A stretch of 7,148 nucleotides of DNA, taken from contig JAAZBQ010000331.1 in the NCBI GenBank assembly GCA_012513725.1, forward strand, positions 1 through 7,148, written 5' to 3'. The DNA comes from Chloroflexota bacterium. Lineage in GTDB: Bacteria; Chloroflexota; Anaerolineae; UBA1429. The notes beneath the pieces were generated by a model, which was not told the origin of the DNA, did no database searches, and was given only the letters and a program-made list of their open reading frames with translations. Below are positions 1 to 5,020 of the stretch, piece after piece (the first letter of the stretch is position 1; each line of letters starts with the position of its first letter). Position numbers and translations under genes: made by a program.

Positions 1-2
1 AA

Positions 3-113
3 CATCCCCTGCACGCTTCGGTCCAGCGCTTTGAGCACGGGCTGATGTTCTGGAGCAGCACCCGCGGCACCCTCGTCCTGTACGAGGACAACACCTGGCA
101 GCGCTTCGACTAG
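3..113 (+). CDS. C-terminal end of a plus-strand protein (5'-truncated by window edge)
   Basis: Only the last 36 codons and a TAG stop are visible. The tail reads approximately H-P-L-H-A-S-V-Q-R-F-E-H-G-L-M-F-W and then ends T-L-V-L-Y-E-D-N-T-W-Q-R-F-D. The combination of an 'F-E-x-G-L-M-F-W' block, a short linker and a 'V-L-Y-x-D-x-T-W-Q-x-F' block matches my memory of a small C-terminal module that recurs in secreted or surface proteins of Chloroflexota. Such proteins often carry peptidase, SH3-like or lipoprotein N-termini, so the function of the whole gene cannot be deduced here. The gene converges on the minus-strand cluster and shares the hairpin at 143-182 as a terminator. The frame is open from the window edge to the stop, but with only 36 residues the call rests mainly on the motif. 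Confidence 0.6.
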   Translation, partial: HPLHASVQRFEHGLMFWSSTRGTLVLYEDNTWQRFD

Positions 114-142
114 GCAGAACAGGTCGCATGGGTAAGCAAGAG

Positions 143-182
143 AACAAGGGGTGCGTCGCGAGATCGCGATGCACCCCTTGTT
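143..182. terminator. Bidirectional intrinsic terminator between convergent genes
   Basis: The 12-mer at 143-154 (AACAAGGGGTGC) is perfectly complementary to 171-182 (GCACCCCTTGTT). The stem continues inward through a G-T pair (155/170) and five more pairs (156-160 with 165-169), leaving a 4-nt AGAT loop. That is about 18 pairs in total. On the plus strand it is followed by a T-rich stretch (181-200). On the minus strand the sequence after the stem is also T-rich (TTGTTCTCTTGCTT). It lies 29 nt after the plus-strand stop at 113 and about 50 nt after the stop of the zinc dehydrogenase, so it probably ends both transcripts. Confidence 0.85.
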
Positions 183-232
183 GTTCTTCTTTGCGTCTTT
201 ATCCCTTTGCGACGTGGCGTTCCTCTTCTGGT

Positions 233-1252
233 TCAGTCCCGCACGTCGATGACGAGCTTGGTGATCTCGCCGGGGGCGGCGGCCCAATCGGCGAAGGCCT
301 GGCCGGCCTCGGCAAAGGGGTATGTCCGGGTGATGAGGTCCAGGAAGGGCCGCTCGCGGCGCTCGAACATGCCGATCACGGCCGGAAAGGCGCGCAGCTG
401 GTTCCGGGATCCGCGGATGTCCAGCTCCTTGCGCACGAACTCTTTCGAGTCGTAGCGGACCTCGTCGTTCGCATAGCCGATGTACACCACCCGCCCGGCA
501 TAGCAGACGGCCTCCACCGCCAGGCGATAGGTCTGCGGCAGGCCCACCGCCTCGATGGCCACCCGTGGGCCTTCCCCGTCGGTGAGCGCCCGGGCGCGTT
601 CCAGGACGTCCTCCCGGCGGGAGTGGATGGTCTCCTGGGCGCCGAACCGCCGAGCCAACGCGAGCTTGGCGTCGTCAATGTCCACGGCGATGACCCGGGC
701 ACCCTTGCGTGCCGAGGCCGCGATCGCTCCGATGCCGATGGCGCCGCAGCCGAACACCAGCACCGTGTCTACCTCTGATACCTCGCCGCGGTTGGCGGCA
801 TGGTAGCCGACGCTCATCGGCTCCACGAGCACCAGCTCCTCGGCGGAGAGGGTGTCGCTGGCGTACACCTTGGTGTAGGGGACGCTGATCCTGGCGGTGA
901 GCGCCCCGTCGCGCTGGACGCCGAGGGTCTCGTTGAACTGGCAGCAGTTGGGGCGGCCCGCCTGGCAGGCCGGGCAGACGCCGCACTCGGTGGTGGGCAC
1001 CACGGTGGCCCGACGACCGATCGGCAGCGATGCCGGCACTCCCTCGCCCACCGCGGCGATGACGCCGCTCACCTCGTGGCCCAGCACCCGGGGATAGGAG
1101 ACCATCGGCGAGGTGCCCTGGTAGGCGTGCAGGTCGCTACCGCAGAGGCCCACGAGGTGCACGTCGATCAGCACGTCGCCGGGACCCACCCGGGGCTCCT
1201 CCATCTCCACGACTCCCACCCGCCGGGGCTCTAGCACCGAGATCGCTCGCAT
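233..1252 (-). CDS. Zinc-dependent medium-chain alcohol/polyol dehydrogenase, L-galactonate 5-dehydrogenase (LgoD)-like
   Basis: This 339-residue protein has the usual length and layout of a zinc-dependent MDR. The GroES-like N-half carries catalytic-zinc ligands C37 (GLCGSD), H59-E60 (GHE) and E144 (VEP). Structural zinc ligands are C90, C93, C96 and C104. The Rossmann motif is G168-C-G170-A-I-G173, and an acidic residue D191 at the end of beta-2 favours NAD over NADP. The details SYPRVLGHE, CPACQAGRPNCC and the late KEFVRKELDIRGSRN block resemble LgoD/YjjN of E. coli, which oxidises L-galactonate to D-tagaturonate, more than threonine or sorbitol dehydrogenases; this is a comparison from memory. 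It is the last gene of the cluster, 41 nt after the aldo/keto reductase and just before the terminator. An in-frame GTG at 1261 exists but is only 1 nt from the AAGGAG ribosome site, so ATG at 1252 is chosen. In context it may oxidise a sugar acid derived from L-fucose or L-galactose. The exact substrate is inferred. Confidence 0.85.
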   Translation of the reverse strand: MRAISVLEPRRVGVVEMEEPRVGPGDVLIDVHLVGLCGSDLHAYQGTSPMVSYPRVLGHEVSGVIAAVGEGVPASLPIGRRATVVPTTECGVCPACQAGRPNCCQFNETLGVQRDGALTARISVPYTKVYASDTLSAEELVLVEPMSVGYHAANRGEVSEVDTVLVFGCGAIGIGAIAASARKGARVIAVDIDDAKLALARRFGAQETIHSRREDVLERARALTDGEGPRVAIEAVGLPQTYRLAVEAVCYAGRVVYIGYANDEVRYDSKEFVRKELDIRGSRNQLRAFPAVIGMFERRERPFLDLITRTYPFAEAGQAFADWAAAPGEITKLVIDVRD

Positions 1253-1262
1253 CGCTATCACG

Positions 1263-1268
1263 CTCCTT
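1263..1268 (-). promoter_or_regulatory. Ribosome binding site deciding the zinc dehydrogenase start
   Basis: On the minus strand AAGGAG lies 10 nt before ATG at 1252 but only 1 nt before the alternative GTG at 1261. The spacing excludes the GTG as an efficient start. Confidence 0.7.
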
Positions 1269-1293
1269 CCACTATCGCCATCTTTGCAGGCGA

Positions 1294-2259
1294 CTAGTCG
1301 CCTTTGGGCACCGCGTCCGGCTCGTGGTTCTCGGGCAGCCCCTCCTGCCAGGCCACGTCGGCCACCGGCGCCATGAGGGCGCGTACCTCGGCCAGGAGCG
1401 CCGGATCGGGCGCCACGCCGGCGGCGGCCACGTTCCGCTCCACGTGGCGCACCTTGCTCATCCCCACCAGGGTGGTGGCCACATCGGGGTTTGCCAGGGC
1501 GAACTGCATCGCCAGGTCGGCGAGGTCCACCCCGCGCCGGGCGCAGAGCGCCGCCGCCCGGGCCGTCGCTTCGCGCACCCGGCGCGGCGCCGGGTGCCAG
1601 TCCGGCGCGCCCCGGGCGGTGAGCAGCCGCATGTGCAGGGGCGAGGCGTTGATCAGCCCGATGCCCCGCTCGCGCGCCAGGGGCGCCAGAACGCGCTGGA
1701 GGGAGGTATCGGCCAGGTCGTAGCGGCAGTAGGAGAGGATGGTGTCCACCTCGGCCTGCGCGGCGACGTCGGCGAGCAGGTGGAGGGCGTAGGAGGTGAT
1801 CCCCACATAGCGCACCTTGCCCTGCTCCACCAGCCGGTGCATGGCCGGCAGCGCCTCGCCGACGATCTGCTCGCGATGAGCGTACTCGATGTCGTGGAGC
1901 TGGTACACATCGACATAATCAGTGCGCAGGCGGCGGAGGCTTTCATCGACGGAGCGGGCGATGCGCGCCGCGGAAAAGTCAAACCCCTCCGGGTAACCCC
2001 TGTCATAGCGGCCGGCCTTGGTGGCCAGGATGACCTGCTGGCGCACACCCTCGAGCGCCTCGCCGAGGCGCGTCTCCGCCAGCGTCCGCCCATAGTAGGG
2101 CGAGACGTCAAAGTAGTTGATGCCCAGGTCGATGGCCCGCCGCACCGCGCGAACCCCCTCGGCAGGGTCTGTCGTGCCGAACTCGTTCCCCAGCGGCGAG
2201 GCCCCGTACCCTACGATGGAGACGGAGAGACCCGTCCGGCCCAGTGTGCGGTGCTCCAT
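1294..2259 (-). CDS. Aldo/keto reductase, L-galactose / L-fucose (D-threo-aldose) 1-dehydrogenase-like
   Basis: This 321-residue protein is a full-length single-domain AKR (TIM barrel). The catalytic tetrad is visible as D51 and Y56 in YFDVSPYYG, K81 in ATKAGRY and H122 in QLHDIE. Features such as GYGASPLGNEFG, EGFDFSAARI, the ILSYCRY block (174-180), NASPLHMRLLT and DWHPAP track closely with my memory of plant L-galactose dehydrogenase and of bacterial L-fucose / D-threo-aldose 1-dehydrogenases. These oxidise C1 of L-galactose or L-fucose to the lactone with NAD(P). The gene follows GH32 by 54 nt and precedes the LgoD-like dehydrogenase by 41 nt, probably as one transcript. An upstream in-frame ATG at 2307 has no ribosome site and would add 16 arginine/glycine-rich residues outside the family fold, so ATG at 2259 is preferred. 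The fucosidase next door makes L-fucose the favoured substrate (inference). Other AKR substrates such as pyridoxal cannot be excluded. Confidence 0.87.
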   Translation of the reverse strand: MEHRTLGRTGLSVSIVGYGASPLGNEFGTTDPAEGVRAVRRAIDLGINYFDVSPYYGRTLAETRLGEALEGVRQQVILATKAGRYDRGYPEGFDFSAARIARSVDESLRRLRTDYVDVYQLHDIEYAHREQIVGEALPAMHRLVEQGKVRYVGITSYALHLLADVAAQAEVDTILSYCRYDLADTSLQRVLAPLARERGIGLINASPLHMRLLTARGAPDWHPAPRRVREATARAAALCARRGVDLADLAMQFALANPDVATTLVGMSKVRHVERNVAAAGVAPDPALLAEVRALMAPVADVAWQEGLPENHEPDAVPKGD

Positions 2260-2265
2260 GCGCTG

Positions 2266-2271
2266 CTCCCC
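2266..2271 (-). promoter_or_regulatory. Ribosome binding site of the aldo/keto reductase
   Basis: On the minus strand GGGGAG lies 6 nt before ATG at 2259. No comparable site precedes the longer in-frame start at 2307, so this site sets the start. Confidence 0.65.
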
Positions 2272-2313
2272 GCGACCCCGCCCCAACCGGGCCGGCGTCG
2301 CCTCCATCCGTGG

Positions 2314-3705
2314 CTACCAGATGCCCTTCAGTCGCCAGGCCCGGAGCGATTCGAGGCTGGCGGATCCGCCCGCAGCGAACGCACCCATCCCGAGGCTGTC
2401 CTCCCTGGTGGGGTAGATGCGGGTGGAGAGGCAGGTCCGGCCGTTGGCGATCACCTCGATGACCGAATGGTCCACGTACACGTGCAGGGCGAGGCCCTCC
2501 CCCTCCTCGAGCGGGAGCGGCGTGCCCCGCACGTCGCGAACGGCCTCGCCATCCAGGCTGGAGCGGGTGCGGTCCACCGACAGCGTCTCCGTCGCGGGCT
2601 CGTAGACGATCCGCGTCTCCTCCTGGCCGTCGGGCGAGGCGCATAGCACCAGGCCGTAGGCCTGCGCAGGCTCGTCGCCGTGGGGCGCAAAGCGTGCCAC
2701 CACCTCCAAGGCCTGGCCCAGGCGCCGGCCGGAGAGGTCCCGCTCCTGGGAGGAGAGGGTCAGGCCCTCGCGCGCGACTTCCTCGCCGCGCAGGGCCGTC
2801 AGTTCCTCGGGAAAGGCCCAGCCCACGGCGCCGTTGGAGAGCAGCGAGAGCACCCGGGGCAGCGACATGACCCCGGCCCAGCCCGCGGCCACCTGAGCCT
2901 CCTTGCTGCGCCCCTCCCACAGCCAACCCCACATCAGGCGGCGGTTGCGGTCGTCGAGGAGGGTCTGCGGCGCGTAAAAGTGCCCGCCGGCGTCCACCTC
3001 ACCGCGGTTCTCGGGAACGAACGCGTCGTCGCCGTAGGCGCCCACAAAGTAGATCGAGCGCCGCAGCGGGATCGGCGAGACCACCAGGACGTGCTTGTGC
3101 TCCAGCAAAAAGAGGTCGGGACACTCCCACATGTGGCCCGTCTGGCACTGGTCGCAGGTGAGGAGCGGCTGAAGGTACTCCCAGTGCCGCAGGTCGGGCG
3201 AGCGGTACAGGAGCACCGTGCCCCCCAGGCCCTGGATGCCCGAGCCGATCAGCATGCGCCACTCGTCCCCCTCGCGCCACACGCAGGGATCACGAAAGCC
3301 GGCCACGTCGAGCCCCTCCGGGGGGGCGGCGATGACGGGGTTGCCCTCATGCTTGGTCCACGTGCGCATGCCGTCGGTGCTGGTGGCGATGCACTGGGTC
3401 TGGGGCTGCACGCCGGTGTACACGAGGGTCGGCAGGCCGTCGTGGTCCACGGCGCAGCCCGAGTAGCAGCCGTCCTGGTCGGGCCCGCCCGGCGTGGGGG
3501 CCAGGGCGATCGGCCAGTGCTCCCAGTGCACCAGATCCCGGCTCACGGCATGGCCCCAGTGGATGGTGCCGTGAAACGCGCCATTCGGGTTGTACTGGTA
3601 GAACAGGTGATAGTCGCCGCGGTACTGGATGAGGCCGTTCGGGTCGTTCATCCAGTTCGCCGGCGGCAGGAAATGGTACTCGGGCCGATGCCTGTCGGTT
3701 GCCAT
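2314..3705 (-). CDS. GH32 beta-fructosidase (invertase / levanase / inulinase type)
   Basis: This 463-residue protein hydrolyses terminal or internal beta-fructofuranosyl bonds (sucrose, fructo-oligosaccharides, levan or inulin). The three GH32 signatures are intact: WMNDPNG at 18-24 with nucleophile D21, FRDP at 137-140 with transition-state stabiliser D139, and WECPD at 193-197 with acid/base E194. The five-blade propeller is followed by a C-terminal beta-sandwich, recognisable by VDHSVIEVIANG (411-422) and LESLRAW near the end. No signal peptide is seen, so it should be cytoplasmic. A longer start at 3750 (ATG) lies at or upstream of the predicted transcription start and has no ribosome site. 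ATG at 3705 has a G-run (GGGGGG, 3711-3716) 5 nt upstream and is chosen. It appears to be the first gene of a sub-operon with the AKR and zinc dehydrogenase. An unusual C184-x2-C187-x3-H191-x3-C195 cluster surrounds the acid/base. Linkage specificity cannot be read from the sequence. Confidence 0.94.
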   Translation of the reverse strand: MATDRHRPEYHFLPPANWMNDPNGLIQYRGDYHLFYQYNPNGAFHGTIHWGHAVSRDLVHWEHWPIALAPTPGGPDQDGCYSGCAVDHDGLPTLVYTGVQPQTQCIATSTDGMRTWTKHEGNPVIAAPPEGLDVAGFRDPCVWREGDEWRMLIGSGIQGLGGTVLLYRSPDLRHWEYLQPLLTCDQCQTGHMWECPDLFLLEHKHVLVVSPIPLRRSIYFVGAYGDDAFVPENRGEVDAGGHFYAPQTLLDDRNRRLMWGWLWEGRSKEAQVAAGWAGVMSLPRVLSLLSNGAVGWAFPEELTALRGEEVAREGLTLSSQERDLSGRRLGQALEVVARFAPHGDEPAQAYGLVLCASPDGQEETRIVYEPATETLSVDRTRSSLDGEAVRDVRGTPLPLEEGEGLALHVYVDHSVIEVIANGRTCLSTRIYPTREDSLGMGAFAAGGSASLESLRAWRLKGIW

Positions 3706-3750
3706 GCGTTCCCCCCGGCTCGTACGGCTATACAGGACGGAAGCGACCAT

Positions 3751-3779
3751 AGATTACACGAGCGAGAAGGATATCACAA
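3751..3779 (-). promoter_or_regulatory. Candidate sigma70-type promoter for GH32, AKR and zinc dehydrogenase
   Basis: On the minus strand a -35-like TTGTGA (3774-3779) and a -10-like TAATCT (3751-3756) are separated by exactly 17 nt (3757-3773). The -35 matches the TTGACA consensus at four of six positions and the -10 at three of six, so it is moderate at best. The expected start point, around 3744, leaves a leader of about 40 nt to the GH32 ATG at 3705. It is the most AT-rich patch in the neighbourhood. It would rule out the longer GH32 start at 3750. Confidence 0.45.
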
Positions 3780-3798
3780 ATGGAGGCCGGGATGGAGG
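3780..3798 (-). repeat. Tandem heptamer abutting the -35 of the GH32 promoter
   Basis: The heptamer CCTCCAT (minus strand; ATGGAGG on plus) occurs at 3792-3798 and 3780-3786 with a 5-nt spacer, giving a 12-nt period. The second copy touches the TTGTGA element at 3774-3779. The position fits an activator or repressor site, but two heptamers in a GC-rich region can occur by chance. Confidence 0.4.
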
Positions 3799-3923
3799 TG
3801 GGGCGACGCAAGATGACTGCGCTGGCAGCACATGGCACCCGCGTTCACCCCTTCCCCGTTCCGCCCATCTGGCCTTCGGCGCCATCCGTTCAGCGGTGGA
3901 GCCCGTGGTGGGGTCGCTCGTCG

Positions 3924-4883
3924 CTAGCGAAAGTAGCCCCGGTAGCGCTCCATGGCCGCGCAGATCGCCTCGATGTTCTCCAGCGGCACGTCCGGGGCGC
4001 ACTCGGCTTTGAGCCACAGGCCGCCCTCCGGCGAGCCCAACGCCTCCACGGCCTCGCGGACGTGGGTATCGATCTCCTCGGGCGTGGCAAAGGGGAACAT
4101 CTGCCGGTCCAGGTCCAGGTCCACGCAGACGAGACCCCGGCACGTCTCGGCCAAGCGATCCAGGCCGTTGGCCCGCACCTGCGGGTTGATCACGTTCACC
4201 CCGCACTCGACGAGGTCGGGGATGATCTCCACGATGTGCCCATCCGAGTGCATGTAGATGTCGCGCCCCGCCTCGTGGCAGAGCCCGTACAACGCCGCAT
4301 AGCACGGCTTGAGGTATTTGCGCCACTTGGCCGGGCTGATCGGCAGGCTGGCCTGCATTCCCAGGTCGTCGCCGAAATAGAGGACCTCTGCGTCACGGTC
4401 CTCCAGGATGGCCTCCATCTCCCGGAGGTTGTGCGCCAGGACGGTGTCGATGAGCATCTGGAGCTCCGGAGGCTCCTCGGCAAAGTCCATCATCAGCGCG
4501 TCGAACCCGCGCAGGTCGGCCAGGCGCAGGTACATGAACCCGTGGGCCAGGCGGCGCAGGAGCGTCTTGGGAGGCTGGAGATGGTGCACGGCCTCCCGGG
4601 TGGGCACGGGGTGCTCGACGACCATGGCGTCCATGCCGTGGCGGATGTTGCGCCACACACAGCCCCAGGCGTCCACGTGCTCACCGGCCACATAGGTCCC
4701 CTCGACGAGGTCATAGTCGCGGCTGCCCTGTTGCCAGGCGCCAAAGACCGCCGGGTGGCGGGCGACGAGGTCCTCCAGCGCCTCTCGGTACTGGACCCAC
4801 GTGGCGGGGAGGATCGAGACGCCCACCGGGATGTACTCGGGCCCCTCAAAGCGCATGGCCTTCTTGCGATCGCTGTCCATCAT
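3924..4883 (-). CDS. Uroporphyrinogen decarboxylase (URO-D / MtaA superfamily) protein, function unassigned
   Basis: This 319-residue protein has the URO-D TIM-barrel pattern: an N-terminal R-K-K-A-M-R-F-E-G-P-E segment, FGDDLG at 170-175, MHSDGHI at 211-217, a long helix-strand run through IIPDLVECGVNVINPQ (220-235), and a C-terminal KAECAPDVPLENIEA (292-306). It lacks the arginine-rich N-terminus of true HemE and sits among sugar enzymes, so a heme role is unlikely. Corrinoid methyltransferases of this superfamily (MtaA, MtbA, CmuA) bind zinc through H-x-C plus a later C. Here H212 and C295 are in comparable places, but the middle cysteine is replaced by D214. Start 4883 has AAGGGG 5 nt upstream; the adjacent ATG at 4880 would have 8 nt and is equally possible. 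Longer frames reaching upstream to 5348 run antisense through GH29 and are rejected. It is probably co-transcribed with the fucosidase. I see no corrinoid protein here. Family call firm, function unknown. Confidence 0.85.
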   Translation of the reverse strand: MMDSDRKKAMRFEGPEYIPVGVSILPATWVQYREALEDLVARHPAVFGAWQQGSRDYDLVEGTYVAGEHVDAWGCVWRNIRHGMDAMVVEHPVPTREAVHHLQPPKTLLRRLAHGFMYLRLADLRGFDALMMDFAEEPPELQMLIDTVLAHNLREMEAILEDRDAEVLYFGDDLGMQASLPISPAKWRKYLKPCYAALYGLCHEAGRDIYMHSDGHIVEIIPDLVECGVNVINPQVRANGLDRLAETCRGLVCVDLDLDRQMFPFATPEEIDTHVREAVEALGSPEGGLWLKAECAPDVPLENIEAICAAMERYRGYFR

Positions 4884-5020
4884 TGTAACCCCTTCTGTGC
4901 AACTCCTTCCCGCAGGCTGCCCAGGCCGTCTGCGGTCCGTCTTTGGGACGGTTCTTCCGTGCGGACGCCGTGGCCCCGGAACCTTCCCGGTGGCCAAGGC
5001 AGCCACCGGGAAGGGGAGGG
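4884..5020. other. 137-nt intergenic leader between GH29 and the UROD-family gene
   Basis: It contains the strong hairpin at 4982-5014 and weaker inverted repeats nearer the UROD-family start: 4910-4915 (CCGCAG) with 4930-4935 (CTGCGG), and 4937-4941 (CCGTC) with 4947-4951 (GACGG). The latter competes with 4935-4939/4962-4966. No good -35/-10 pair is visible on the minus strand, so the downstream gene is probably transcribed from upstream. Confidence 0.5.
4982..5014 (-). terminator. Perfect 13-bp hairpin after the GH29 stop, without a T-tract
   Basis: Positions 4982-4994 (CCTTCCCGGTGGC) pair perfectly with 5002-5014 (GCCACCGGGAAGG) around a 7-nt loop. It begins 6 nt past the fucosidase stop in the direction of transcription. 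On the minus strand it is followed by TTCCGGGGCC rather than a run of T, so it is not a standard intrinsic terminator. It may be a leaky terminator, an attenuator, or a 3' stabilising hairpin that sets different mRNA levels for the two genes. Confidence 0.5.

Larger units (their letters stand above)
3706..3923. other. 218-nt intergenic region between the UROD-family gene and GH32
   Basis: This holds the candidate promoter for the GH32 sub-operon and a tandem heptamer next to it (see those entries). No convincing intrinsic terminator follows the UROD-family stop. I see no hairpin with a T-tract, so read-through from upstream is possible. Open frames crossing it lack family features and a ribosome site. 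Confidence 0.6.

Noticed and set aside
1324..2646. Long plus-strand open frame (about 440 codons) antisense to the AKR and GH32 genes
   Set aside because: It is made of low-complexity G/R/A/H-rich sequence with no family motif. It mirrors GC-rich coding sequence whose minus-strand product has intact AKR and GH32 catalytic residues.
3721..3726. CGTACG palindrome (and GATATC at 3770-3775) near the GH32 promoter as operators
   Set aside because: Six-base palindromes are expected by chance and neither extends into a longer dyad.
2680..3816. Long plus-strand open frame (about 378 codons) opposite GH32
   Set aside because: Its composition is that of an antisense shadow (V/A/H/G/R-rich). It lies over a gene with all GH32 signatures and across the promoter region, and it has no recognisable domain.
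3754..4326. Minus-strand alternate frame of about 190 codons overlapping the UROD-family 3' end and the GH32 promoter
   Set aside because: No ribosome site and no family features. It lies out of frame inside a well-supported gene.
4910..4966. Competing inverted repeats before the UROD-family gene as a riboswitch
   Set aside because: The stems are only 5-6 bp in GC-rich DNA and no known riboswitch core was recognised. They are kept only as a note in the intergenic entry.
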